NCBI RefSeq assembly: GCF_003020585.1
Contig: NZ_PXUE01000001.1
Span: 1,302,001 to 1,366,000, forward strand
Length of the DNA stretch: 64,000 bases
Origin: Chryseobacterium aurantiacum
GTDB taxonomy: Bacteria; Bacteroidota; Bacteroidia; Flavobacteriales; Weeksellaceae
Direction of reading: 5' to 3'
Under the pieces are notes generated by a model that ran no database searches, was not told where the DNA came from, and was given only the letters and a program-made list of their open reading frames with translations. Below, one piece after another: positions 1 through 9,054 of this stretch. Each line of letters begins with the position of its first letter. Position 1 is the first letter of the stretch. A program made the translations under genes and the position numbers.

Positions 1-3000
1 ACTTTATTGGATGCCAATAATCAGGAGGTTTCTTCACAGAGCTTCAAGACCAATGAATTTGGATCTTATCATGGTAGTTTCACCCTGCCAAAAGGAAAAT
101 TAAACGGGGTTTTCTATCTGAATACAGATGGCACAAGCAACGGATATAAAGACATCCGAGTAGAGGAATACAAAAGACCAAAGTTTGAAGTAACCTTTGA
201 ACCTGTAAAAGATGAATATAAATATGGTCAGACCATAGAGCTTAAAGGGAAAGCCATGATGTTCTCTGGGGTTGCGCTAAGCAATACAACGGTAAACTAT
301 GAAATTAAAAAACATAATATCAGATGGAGATACTTCTGGTGGTATCCAAGAGGTGACGACAACGAAAACTCAATTCTCGGAGAAGCTAAAACCAATGAAA
401 AAGGAGAGTTTGTTATTCGTTTGGAACTGAAGAAAGATGAAAAACTGGAAGGAATACAGATTGATAATTATGAGATCAATGCTTCTGCTACAGATATTAA
501 CGGCGAAACACAGTCTGCCAATACACAGTTGAGTGTGGCTTCAGTTTCCCATTACATTAAGGCAGATGATATTAAAAATACTTTCAGTGACGAGAATGTG
601 AAACTTAAAGTAGAAACAAAAAACTATAACGAACAAAATCTTAAAAAATCATATCAGGTAAAGTTGTCAAAGCTGGCAGCTCCGGATAGAATTTTTAGAA
701 ATAACTTTAAATCTGAGGTTCAGAATTTACCGAAATATTCAAAAGATGAATTTATCAGCAAGTTCCCACACGACATGTTTGATAAAAATGATGAGATTAA
801 AAACTGGAAAACGCAGAAAGTAATTATTGAAAAGCAGCAACCTGCATCAACAGATAACACCCAACTTTCAACGAACCTTGATTTAGGGAAGCTGGAAGCA
901 GGAGATTATCAATTGGAATTGTTCAATATTGAAGGAAAAGACACCATAAAATCAGCCCAATATTTTAGTGTTTGGGATAAAAATACTCTTAAACCTACTC
1001 AAAAAACTTTCCTTACCATAATTGCTCCAAAGGATGAAGTAACAAGAGGAGAGAAAGCGAAAGTGTATGTGTATTCTGCAATTCCCGATGCTTGGGTCAA
1101 TGTTTTTGTTCAGGATGGATCAGGAAAAACCATTTCAGAAATTCATCAGCTGAAAAATGGAATTTTAGAGTATACTGCCAATATTCCAAAAGAGAAAAAT
1201 GTATCAGAACTTAATCTTCAGTTTCAATTAGTTGCATTTAACGATGTGGAGACGCAGAGCACAGCCCTGAAAATAAAAGATACTGAGAAGCCTTTAAAAA
1301 TAGAAACGGTTACTTTCAGAGATAAACTGGAACCTAATTCAAAAGAAAAATGGACTATTAAGGTTACCGGAAATGATAAGGAAAAAGTAAATGCAGAGGT
1401 ATTGGCCAATATGTATGATATGTCTCTGGATCAGTTTGCTAAAAATGAATATAACTGGGAGAAGTTGTATACACCATTTACTATGATTTCATCTTACACT
1501 ATGCAGGATTATCTGTTGCAGAAAAGATATCAGAAAAGACAGGATTACTATAACGGAAATTATGTTCAAGTTCCTGATTTTAACTGGTTTGATGGTGATT
1601 TTTCATATTCATTACAAGGGCGAGCAGCTGGGGTTAAAATTAGAGGGTACTCTAGTGCTGTTCCAGCACCTGTAAAGGCAGCGAAGAGAGAAAATCCTCC
1701 AACAATGAGATTAGAATCTATTAGAATGGATGATAATGCAATTGACATTTTGAATTCAGGAAGACAGTTATCGGAAGAAGAGAGAAAAAAATATGCAGAT
1801 GGGGCTGGAAATTTAGAGGGGAATTTAGAAAAAGTTCCTGTACGTCAGAACTTAAATGAAACAGCATTCTTCTACCCGAATCTGAAAACAGATGCAGAAG
1901 GAAATGTAAGCTTTGAATTCACATCACCGGAAGCTCTTACCAAATGGAAGCTGATGTTCCTTGCTCATACCAAGGATGCCAGAGCTACTACCCAGGAAAA
2001 AGAAGTGGTAACGCAGAAAGAATTCTCTGTAACGCCAAATTATCCTAGATTCTTAAGAGAAGGGGATGAATTGAACTTACAATCAAAATTGTCAAACCTT
2101 ACCGATAAAAAATTGAGTGGCTCTGCAGAATTACAGATTCTGGATGCATTCACAAACGAAAATATCTCTTCAAAATTTGGGGTTGCTTCAGGAACTCAGA
2201 ATTTTGATCTGACTGAAAACGGGAACGGAGCATTAACATGGAAATTGAAAGTTCCAAACAATGTCTCATCAATTATTTTAAAAGTGGTAGCCAAAGCAGG
2301 AGCCTATTCTGATGGAGAACAACAGGCCGTTGCAGTATTACCGAACAGAATGCTGGTAACTGATGCTGTTCCAGTTTTTGTGAAAGAAGGAGAAACCAAA
2401 ACATTTGTGCTGGATAACCTTAAAGATGCTGCCTCAACAACCATTTCAAACGTTTCCAATACATTGGAGCTGACCACCAACCCAATCTGGGAAATTATGT
2501 TTGCGCTTCCAAGCTTGAAGAGTGATCAAAATAGTTCTGCAGATGTCATCTTCAACAAATGGTTTGCAGATGTACTGGCTTCAGAAATATTTAAGGCCAA
2601 CCCGAAAATGAAAACTATTTTCGAAGAATATCAAAGCAAAGGATTATTAAATTCAAACCTTGAAAAAAACCAGGAACTGAAACAGCTGTTATTGGAAGAA
2701 ACACCTTGGGTATTGGATAGTAAAAATGAGAATGAACAAATGCAGAAACTGGCGCTCTTGTTTGATGCCAATACGATGAAAAATTCTATCAGTCAGGATT
2801 GGAATGAGTTAAAAACATTACAAAATCCGGATGGTGGGTTCTCATGGTATCCGGGATATCCAAGTTCTTACGGAACGTCATTGTATATCCTTAAAAGCCT
2901 TGGAAAGATCAATTTATGGCTAAAAGATAATGTGGCAGATTATCAAGGTTCTGAACAGAAAGAACTGGTAGCGAAATTAATTCAGTATGTAGATACTGAA

Positions 3001-4149
3001 ATCAGTAAATATTCAGATATTAAAAATACAAACGTCTGGAGCAATTGGGTTCTTGATTATCTTGATACCCGAAACTACTGGGAAAAACAATATCCGCTAA
3101 AAGGAAAAGGAGCTACCTTAAAATCTATGGTGAAACAAAAAGCAAAAGGGGCTAAGATTACTGACTTTACATTCTTTGGGCTTCACCGCGCTGCCTTATT
3201 AATGAATGATTATGGGGTGAAAGACGTATCTGATAAACTGATGACCTACCTAAAAGAAACTTCTACAGATACCAAAACACAAGGGATTTACTGGAAGCAG
3301 AATCTGAATGATTGGGGATGGTTTGGCTCAAAAGTAGTCAACCATGCAGGAGCATTGGAAGCTTTCAATAAACTGAAATCGAATGATCAGAACTTTATTG
3401 AGGAGATGAAGATCTGGCTGGTAACACAGAAAGAAGTGAATTCATGGGGAAGCTCAAGAGGGACTTCAGAAGTGATCTTTACCATCCTGAATTCAGGGAA
3501 ATCATGGACAGGTACAGAAAGCGATAAAGCAACAATCGTTTGGGGTGGAAAAGAACTGGTTCCTCAAACTCAGGCAACAGGCTATGTGAAATCAGCTGTA
3601 AAAACAGAGACTGTGGACAAAAACCTGGCAACAGTAACCATTACGAAACCAGAGCCTGGAATTGTTCAGGGAGGATTATTCTGGCAGTATTATGAAGATC
3701 TCGATAAGATTAAATCATCTGAAAATTATATTTCCGTAACCAAGGAGCTTTATAAAAAAGTGAAAACCGTAAACGGGGAAGAGCTTCAGAAGATTTCACC
3801 GGAAACACCACTTAAAGTAGGGGATAAGGTAACCGTAAGAATGATATTGAATACAGACCGCGCTATGGAATTTATTCATATTAAAGATATGCGTGCTGCA
3901 GGATTTGAACCATTAGATGCATTGTCCGGATATCAATGGAAAAATAATCTTGGGTATTATCAGTCTACAAAAGATGCCTCTACGAACTTCTATATCCAAT
4001 ACATGCCAAAAGGAAAATATGTATTTGAGTACGACGTGGTGGTCAATGCATCAGGTAAATTCTCAAACGGAATTACAACGATGCAGAATTACTACGCACC
4101 GCAAATGAATGCGCATACAAAAGGAAGTAATGTCGCAATTTCAGAATAA
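1..4149 (+). CDS. Alpha-2-macroglobulin family protein (5' end outside window)
   Basis: The frame is open from the first base, so the N-terminus with the signal peptide and first MG domains is missing; 1382 codons are present. The visible part has the MG2-like start (DIRVEEYKRPKFEVTF), the bacterial A2M core (FFYPNLKTDAEGNVSFEF, then the ALTKWKLMFLAHTKD segment) and a C-terminal alpha/alpha-toroid-like part (LQNPDGGFSWYPGY). Such proteins are large periplasmic or outer-membrane protease traps. Two oddities: the usual thioester site CxEQ is replaced (ALPSLKSDQNSSADV; nt 2533-2547 reads SSADV), so covalent trapping is not expected. At nt 1612-1647 there is LQGRAAGVKIRG, which looks like the plug-domain start of SusC-type TonB receptors. 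Ecotin follows, after a terminator. Family call is firm; exact function is inferred. Confidence 0.93.
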   Translation, partial: TLLDANNQEVSSQSFKTNEFGSYHGSFTLPKGKLNGVFYLNTDGTSNGYKDIRVEEYKRPKFEVTFEPVKDEYKYGQTIELKGKAMMFSGVALSNTTVNYEIKKHNIRWRYFWWYPRGDDNENSILGEAKTNEKGEFVIRLELKKDEKLEGIQIDNYEINASATDINGETQSANTQLSVASVSHYIKADDIKNTFSDENVKLKVETKNYNEQNLKKSYQVKLSKLAAPDRIFRNNFKSEVQNLPKYSKDEFISKFPHDMFDKNDEIKNWKTQKVIIEKQQPASTDNTQLSTNLDLGKLEAGDYQLELFNIEGKDTIKSAQYFSVWDKNTLKPTQKTFLTIIAPKDEVTRGEKAKVYVYSAIPDAWVNVFVQDGSGKTISEIHQLKNGILEYTANIPKEKNVSELNLQFQLVAFNDVETQSTALKIKDTEKPLKIETVTFRDKLEPNSKEKWTIKVTGNDKEKVNAEVLANMYDMSLDQFAKNEYNWEKLYTPFTMISSYTMQDYLLQKRYQKRQDYYNGNYVQVPDFNWFDGDFSYSLQGRAAGVKIRGYSSAVPAPVKAAKRENPPTMRLESIRMDDNAIDILNSGRQLSEEERKKYADGAGNLEGNLEKVPVRQNLNETAFFYPNLKTDAEGNVSFEFTSPEALTKWKLMFLAHTKDARATTQEKEVVTQKEFSVTPNYPRFLREGDELNLQSKLSNLTDKKLSGSAELQILDAFTNENISSKFGVASGTQNFDLTENGNGALTWKLKVPNNVSSIILKVVAKAGAYSDGEQQAVAVLPNRMLVTDAVPVFVKEGETKTFVLDNLKDAASTTISNVSNTLELTTNPIWEIMFALPSLKSDQNSSADVIFNKWFADVLASEIFKANPKMKTIFEEYQSKGLLNSNLEKNQELKQLLLEETPWVLDSKNENEQMQKLALLFDANTMKNSISQDWNELKTLQNPDGGFSWYPGYPSSYGTSLYILKSLGKINLWLKDNVADYQGSEQKELVAKLIQYVDTEISKYSDIKNTNVWSNWVLDYLDTRNYWEKQYPLKGKGATLKSMVKQKAKGAKITDFTFFGLHRAALLMNDYGVKDVSDKLMTYLKETSTDTKTQGIYWKQNLNDWGWFGSKVVNHAGALEAFNKLKSNDQNFIEEMKIWLVTQKEVNSWGSSRGTSEVIFTILNSGKSWTGTESDKATIVWGGKELVPQTQATGYVKSAVKTETVDKNLATVTITKPEPGIVQGGLFWQYYEDLDKIKSSENYISVTKELYKKVKTVNGEELQKISPETPLKVGDKVTVRMILNTDRAMEFIHIKDMRAAGFEPLDALSGYQWKNNLGYYQSTKDASTNFYIQYMPKGKYVFEYDVVVNASGKFSNGITTMQNYYAPQMNAHTKGSNVAISE

Positions 4150-4160
4150 CTTATAAGCAT

Positions 4161-4193
4161 AAAACTGTAGTATTTTTTACTGCAGTTTTTTGT
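4161..4193 (+). terminator. Rho-independent terminator after the A2M gene
   Basis: Inverted repeat AAACTGTAGTA / TACTGCAGTTT around a short T loop, followed by a T-rich run. It lies 12 bases past the stop codon and separates the A2M gene from ecotin. Confidence 0.8.
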
Positions 4194-4287
4194 TTGAAAA
4201 TTGTAAATAAAAAAACATCAAACAATTGTTTAGTTTTGGAATGGTTTTTGGAATTAAAATAGTATCAATTAAAAAAATTATTAAAAG

Positions 4288-4776
4288 ATGAAATTTTCAA
4301 AAATTTTAATTACCGGATTGGTGTTAATGGCAGGAGTAAGTGCTTTCGGACAAACCAAAGCTCAGAAGTTTGAAAAACTGCAAATTGAAATGTTCCCAAA
4401 AGCTAAAGAAGGATACAAGCAAGTATATATTCAACTACCCGTAGCAAAAAATGAAAATGATTTAAAAGTTGAAGTTTTTGTAGGGGCTGAGAAAATGTTG
4501 GATTGTAACAACTACTTCCTGATGGGAGAGATGAAAACTCAGGATCTTCAGGGATGGGGATACAACTATTATGAAGTAGAATCTAAAGGAGAAACAGGAG
4601 GAACACTAATGGCTTGTCTTGATAAAAAGCTAACTAAAAAGTTTGTAACCTTAAAACCGGAAATTGTAAGATACAACAGTAAATTACCATTGGTATTCTA
4701 TGTTCCAAAAGATATAGAAGTACGTTACAGAGTTTTGCGTCCGGATGCTGCAATGAAAAAAGCAGTTCAAAAGTAA
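4288..4776 (+). CDS. eco: Ecotin family serine protease inhibitor
   Basis: Periplasmic inhibitor of trypsin-fold serine proteases. A signal peptide of about 21 residues (ending SAFGQ) precedes a full ecotin domain: KLQIEMFPKAKEGYKQV, LKVEVFVG, LDCNNY, GWGYNYYEV, and the C-terminal RYNSKLPLVFYVP. The reactive loop reads GGTLMACLD, so the P1 residue is Met108, as in E. coli ecotin. Cys73 and Cys110 correspond to the disulfide that supports the loop. At 162 aa the length matches the family. The gene has its own upstream gap and a downstream hairpin, so it is probably a single transcript. Being next to an A2M-type protease trap suggests a shared job of blocking host or competitor proteases in the envelope; that link is inference. 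Confidence 0.95.
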   Translation: MKFSKILITGLVLMAGVSAFGQTKAQKFEKLQIEMFPKAKEGYKQVYIQLPVAKNENDLKVEVFVGAEKMLDCNNYFLMGEMKTQDLQGWGYNYYEVESKGETGGTLMACLDKKLTKKFVTLKPEIVRYNSKLPLVFYVPKDIEVRYRVLRPDAAMKKAVQK

Positions 4777-4798
4777 AATCAGCTTATTATAATTATAG

Positions 4799-4834
4799 AA
4801 AACTCCTCACAGTGATGTGGGGAGTTTTCGTTTC
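4799..4834 (+). terminator. Terminator after ecotin
   Basis: AAAACTCCTCAC pairs with GTGGGGAGTTTT (one G-T pair), followed by CGTTT. A long stem right after the stop codon supports a transcription end. The rest of the 350-base gap up to the TolC gene is AT-rich and holds only promoter-like TATATTTG boxes at about 5064 and 5104. Confidence 0.75.
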
Positions 4835-5103
4835 TGATATTCGAGGTTTTAATTTTGATAAGTAATTCTGTTTTTATTTAATCTTATACAGTAAAGCTTC
4901 TGTTTTATGGGTTGAGAGAATATAAAAGAGAGCGATTAAAAGTGGAGTTAATTTTTTTTCAAAGTTTTTTAGTTTTTAATTAACATTTAAACACATCGGG
5001 CAAAACTTTATTTTATAAGCTTTTATACTTAAACGCATTTTAAACTTATTTTAAATACATGTTTATATTTGCTAATCTGTAAGCATTTTAACAATTTTTG
5101 CAT

Positions 5104-5111
5104 TATATTTG
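5104..5111 (+). promoter_or_regulatory. Candidate -7 box (TATATTTG) for the TolC-HlyD-permease operon
   Basis: Matches the Bacteroidota -7 consensus TAnnTTTG, 15 bases before the TolC start codon. A second identical box lies at 5064-5071. I see no good TTG -33 element at the usual spacing for either box, so this rests on the -7 motif only. Confidence 0.4.
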
Positions 5112-5126
5112 TTATAAACATAAACC

Positions 5127-6545
5127 ATGAAAAACAATTTATTGATTTTTACGTTTAGTTTTTTTGCTTTTCCTGCTTTTGGCTGGGCACAGTCGGCGCC
5201 GGATTTTAAAGAACTTCTGGATAGTGCTATGGTTCGGGACTCGAACCTTAAAATGCAGATTACCCAAAATAAACTTACCGATCTCGACGAACATAAACTA
5301 AAGGATATCTTTCTTCCTACACTGGAATTAAGTGGTAAGGCAGGATACCTTAACGGAACAGCAAGACTAACGTCACCGGAAATTAATCTGGCTCCTTTTA
5401 TTAATATCCCTGAGGGAACTTTTAACAACAACTTCAATGTATCCGGATTTTCAGGCGTTGCCAAAGCAGATGCCAAAATGCTTCTGTATTCCGGAGGAAA
5501 GGTGAAATACCTTAAAAAAGCAATTGAAGAAAAGAAGAAATCTGAGGATATTCTCTTGGAAAAAACCAAGGATGAGGTTATGGCTACTATTTCCAGAGCC
5601 TATGATCAGCTGGCATTGATCCATCAGTCTAAAAGGGTTCTTGACGAAAGTAAAAAAAGACTTGATATCAATAAAAAGACCGCAGATAAAGCATTAGGCT
5701 ATGGCTTAATTACTCCTTACGATCATAAGAAAATAGAACTGGCCCAGGCAACTTTAGATGCAAAAGTAGTAGAATATGAAGGGAAAAAAGAACTACTTCT
5801 TACCCAGCTTTATATTTTAACGGGAATCAATAAAGATCGTCTTAGGATGATAGATCCGATATTGTCTCCTGTAGAATTACTTGCCGCAGAAAAAGGAATA
5901 GAGCAAAGAGCTGAAATCCGTGCTCTGGAACATGGAATTAATGCTGCAAATTACAAAATAAAGGCAGAGAAAACATGGATGATTCCAAAGGTTCAGCTCA
6001 TGGCCTCTGCTTACTATATCGGGCTATACGGAAACCGAATTAAAAGCTCTGAAAATGTAGTTCCGGCAGTGCCCGCACTGGGATATGAGGGCAGAAAGCT
6101 AGATTGGAGCCCTAACAATATTAATGTCTTTCCATTAATTACCGCAGGAGTTGGATTTAAATGGGAAATTTTTGACGGAAAAGAAGGAAAGCACGCGGAA
6201 GAAACCGCTAAGGTTGGAAAAGAAGTATTGCAGAACCAGAAAGAAGATGCATTGAAAAAGCTAACCCTGAATCTGGCGAATAATCAAACCAATTATGATA
6301 TTGCTACTGCACAAATTGCATTAAAGACCAAGCAAAAAGAATTGGCAAAAAGTGCATTGGTACAGGCCGAAAAAGAATTCAGATATGGAATGAGTAAATC
6401 ATCACAGCTTATTGATGCAGAAAATGACCTCGAAGCAGCAGAACTGGATTACCAGAACGCAATTTTCAACCAGAGAAGAGCCGGAATAGAACTGATGAGG
6501 GCTACTCAGGAGCTGGATATCACCAAATTTTATTTAATCCCTTAA
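5127..6545 (+). CDS. TolC family outer membrane efflux protein
   Basis: Outer-membrane channel of a tripartite exporter. It has a signal peptide (MKNNLLIFTFSFFAFPAFGWAQ) and two TolC-type helical repeats. These include the long Ala/Lys/Glu-rich segment around residues 130-220 (AYDQLALIHQSKRVLDESKK, TADKALGYGLITPYDHKK) and the C-terminal equivalent (ALVQAEKEFRYGMSKSSQLIDA). The length of 472 aa is normal. It ends 8 bases before the HlyD gene, so the two are co-transcribed. The substrate cannot be told from sequence. Confidence 0.93.
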   Translation: MKNNLLIFTFSFFAFPAFGWAQSAPDFKELLDSAMVRDSNLKMQITQNKLTDLDEHKLKDIFLPTLELSGKAGYLNGTARLTSPEINLAPFINIPEGTFNNNFNVSGFSGVAKADAKMLLYSGGKVKYLKKAIEEKKKSEDILLEKTKDEVMATISRAYDQLALIHQSKRVLDESKKRLDINKKTADKALGYGLITPYDHKKIELAQATLDAKVVEYEGKKELLLTQLYILTGINKDRLRMIDPILSPVELLAAEKGIEQRAEIRALEHGINAANYKIKAEKTWMIPKVQLMASAYYIGLYGNRIKSSENVVPAVPALGYEGRKLDWSPNNINVFPLITAGVGFKWEIFDGKEGKHAEETAKVGKEVLQNQKEDALKKLTLNLANNQTNYDIATAQIALKTKQKELAKSALVQAEKEFRYGMSKSSQLIDAENDLEAAELDYQNAIFNQRRAGIELMRATQELDITKFYLIP

Positions 6546-6553
6546 AAATTAAA

Positions 6554-7513
6554 ATGATGCATAAAAATATAGCTGTACTCATTGCTTCTCTGTTTTTATT
6601 GGGAAGCTGCGACAAAAAAAATGAAAAAATAAAGGAACCGGAAGGAAAGACCAAAAAGGATGTTATTTCTTTTGCCCCAAAGGTTACCGGAAGAATTGTA
6701 AAAATATATGTTTCCGAAGGACAAACTGTAAAGAAAGGAGATACACTGGCACAACTTGACGTTCCGGAGGTTTCTGCTAAAATAGCACAGGCCCAAGGTG
6801 CCGTAAATGCTGCTACAGCCCAAGAACAAATGGCAAAAAATGGAGCTACACCAGACCAATTGAGACAGCTTCAGGCAAAATATAAAGGATTGAAAGAGCA
6901 ATATGACTTTGCGCAAAAATCCTACAAAAGAGCCAATAATATGTTCCGTGACAGCCTAATGTCTCCACAGGCCCACGATGAGGTGTATGCAAAACTTCAA
7001 GGGGCAAAGGCTCAATACGATGCGGTGGTAGCAGAATTGGATGACGTGAATCGCGGAACGCGTTTTGAAAAGGTAGAAATGGCTGCAGGACAGGCTTCCC
7101 AGGCTAAAGGAGCTTTGCAGGAAGCTAATGTAGCATACTCTGAAAGATATATCATTGCCACCAATGATATGGATATAGAAACCATAAGCCTGAATACTGG
7201 TGAACTTGCAACAGCTGGTTTTGCTCTATTCAACGGGTATATTCCTGAAAGTACTTACTTCAGATTTACGGTTCCTGAAAGTGCAATTTCAAAATATAAA
7301 AAAGGCCAGAATGTTAATATGCGGGTGGTTTATAACAAAGAGAATCTGGAGGGAAGCGTTGTTTATATCAAACAGTTGACAAGATATGCAGATATTACCA
7401 CTGCTTATCCTGACTACCAGCTGCAGGATGCGATCTACGAAATTAAGGTAAAACCTAAGGATATGAATAAAGCTAAAAGCCTTTTGGTGAATGCTAATGT
7501 AATCCTGAAATAA
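6554..7513 (+). CDS. HlyD family periplasmic adaptor, lipoprotein
   Basis: Membrane fusion protein linking an inner-membrane pump to the TolC channel. The N-terminus is a lipoprotein signal with lipobox LLGSC. Next comes the first lipoyl half (FAPKVTGRIVKIYVSEG, then GQTVKKGDTLAQLDVPE), a coiled-coil hairpin at about residues 75-160, and a beta-barrel part (YFRFTVPESAISKYKKGQ). At 319 aa it is short to average. It sits between the TolC gene and an ABC-2 permease; the gap to the permease is 85 bases. ATG at 6554 follows an A-rich leader; ATG at 6557 is the alternative start. Confidence 0.92.
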   Translation: MMHKNIAVLIASLFLLGSCDKKNEKIKEPEGKTKKDVISFAPKVTGRIVKIYVSEGQTVKKGDTLAQLDVPEVSAKIAQAQGAVNAATAQEQMAKNGATPDQLRQLQAKYKGLKEQYDFAQKSYKRANNMFRDSLMSPQAHDEVYAKLQGAKAQYDAVVAELDDVNRGTRFEKVEMAAGQASQAKGALQEANVAYSERYIIATNDMDIETISLNTGELATAGFALFNGYIPESTYFRFTVPESAISKYKKGQNVNMRVVYNKENLEGSVVYIKQLTRYADITTAYPDYQLQDAIYEIKVKPKDMNKAKSLLVNANVILK

Positions 7514-7598
7514 TCTGAAACGAAACATGATGGTTCTTTGCTTCATAAAAAAATATGAATGAGACTCCATCTGGCATTTAAAATATTAAAATATACAG

Positions 7599-8801
7599 AT
7601 GAAAGAATTTTTCCGTCTTTTAAAACGTGAGTTCAAGCTTTTTATCGGCAATTCTACCTTAAGAACCGTGTTCTTTTTGGCACCGGTTTTTTATGCAACC
7701 TTGCTGGGGTTTGTCTACAAAAGCGGAAAAGTGGAAAATACACCTGTACTGGTTATTGACAGGGATAATACACCATTGTCCAACCAATTAACAGAAATGC
7801 TGGATGATAATAAAAGCATTAGCATTATCAAATACGTTCAGGAGCCGTTGAGCATAAAAGATGAAGTCATTAGACATGAAGCAGCAGCTGTTGTGATCAT
7901 TCCATCCCGATTTGAGGGAGATATGCTTCAGAAAAAATACCCTGAACTGAATGTTTACATCAATACAGGAAATGTTTTGACGGCGAACTTTGCTTCCAAG
8001 GCATTACAACTTACCATAGGAACATTTTCTGCCGGAGCATCCATAAAGGCCTTGCAAAAAGCAGGAATGCCTGCAGCAAAGGCTGCCACACAATATGAGC
8101 CTTTCAAAGCCAACTATATTACTCTTTTCAATACCACCGGAAACTACCTTATCTTTATGTGGCCTGCGATGCTGGCAGTGGTACTGCAACAGGTTATTTT
8201 GCTGGCAATGGCTGTAAGTTTTGCCGCTGAATTTGAAAGAGGATCTTTTGTGAAGGAATACAGAAAAATGAAAAAATGGGCTTTCCCAACCATGCTTATC
8301 AAGGTGATCCCAATCTGGATATCTTCTATTTTGATTGTAGGAATCTATTACTTTATGCATATGATTTTCAGGGTTCCGATGCCGGAGGGAATACTTAACT
8401 TTATTCTTCTGACAGCCGTTTTTGTAGGCTCAGCTTCATTTCTGGGGGTATTCATCAGTATATTGATTCCGGATGCATTGAAGGCAACACAGATCCTTAT
8501 GGTAATAGCATCTCCAGCCTTTATTATCAGTGGTTTTACATGGCCTTTAAATGCGATGCCTGCATTTGTTCAGTTTATCGCCAATATCATTCCGTTAACT
8601 CCCTTTTTACAGGCCTTTAAAATTTTATTGATTCAAAAAGGATCTGTAGAACTTACTTTCCCGTATTTGAAACACTTAAGCGTTCTTTTGGTGGTGTATG
8701 CCATTATAGGATGGATTGCTTTAAAAATCAAGCTTTGGTTTATCTTCAAAAAAGCAGCTCCGCAAGAAATTGCCGTGGAAAGGACTTCCGAAGAAGAATA
8801 A
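7599..8801 (+). CDS. ABC-2 type transporter permease
   Basis: Inner-membrane permease of the exporter encoded with the two upstream genes. It has an N-terminal membrane segment (TVFFLAPVFYATLLGFVY), a large periplasmic loop of about 140 residues, and a C-terminal group of five membrane segments with the ABC-2 pattern. These include MWPAMLAVVLQQVILLAMAV, ILLTAVFVGSASFLGVFISI, and the ATQILMVIASPAFIISGFTW segment. The 400-aa length matches YhhJ-like permeases. No ATP-binding protein gene lies beside it, so the ATPase must be encoded elsewhere or supplied by another system. Usually a second permease or ATPase is adjacent in such clusters. Confidence 0.9.
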   Translation: MKEFFRLLKREFKLFIGNSTLRTVFFLAPVFYATLLGFVYKSGKVENTPVLVIDRDNTPLSNQLTEMLDDNKSISIIKYVQEPLSIKDEVIRHEAAAVVIIPSRFEGDMLQKKYPELNVYINTGNVLTANFASKALQLTIGTFSAGASIKALQKAGMPAAKAATQYEPFKANYITLFNTTGNYLIFMWPAMLAVVLQQVILLAMAVSFAAEFERGSFVKEYRKMKKWAFPTMLIKVIPIWISSILIVGIYYFMHMIFRVPMPEGILNFILLTAVFVGSASFLGVFISILIPDALKATQILMVIASPAFIISGFTWPLNAMPAFVQFIANIIPLTPFLQAFKILLIQKGSVELTFPYLKHLSVLLVVYAIIGWIALKIKLWFIFKKAAPQEIAVERTSEEE

Positions 8802-8945
8802 GTGCCTTTACCTGCAAAAAAGGATAGCATCTTTATCGAAGGATTTTCCCCTTGTGAAAAACAAGCGGAGAATATTAGCTATGGCTCATCATCAAAGCTT
8901 TATTTTTTATTCATTAAAGGCTACTGGATTTCTCAAACCTCTCTT

Positions 8946-8976
8946 GTTTTCGAAGTTTCAAACATGAAACGAAAAC
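8946..8976 (+). other. Strong hairpin in the gap after the permease gene
   Basis: GTTTTCGAAGTTTC and GAAACGAAAAC pair into a near-perfect stem with a small bulge. No T-run follows, so it is not a standard terminator. The 253-base gap 8802-9054 otherwise holds short open frames without recognisable features, which I do not call as genes. Confidence 0.4.
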
Positions 8977-9024
8977 CTTGTAACGAAATATTCATCTCAA
9001 TATAAAATCAAACAAAAAAACTGA

Positions 9025-9032
9025 TATATTTG
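9025..9032 (+). promoter_or_regulatory. Candidate -7 box (TATATTTG) before the DUF1569 gene
   Basis: TATATTTG lies 22 bases before the ATG at 9055 and fits the Bacteroidota TAnnTTTG -7 motif. I see no clear -33 TTG. Confidence 0.45.
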
Positions 9033-9054
9033 TCTATAGTTAATTAGAAAGTAT

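Noticed and set aside
5072..5569. 165-codon minus-strand frame across the TolC gene start
   Set aside because: It overlaps a clear TolC gene with signal peptide on the plus strand; no domain is visible in the minus frame.
8770..9005. Two short plus-strand frames after the ABC-2 permease
   Set aside because: They overlap each other and the permease end, have no recognisable domain or start context, and look like chance frames.
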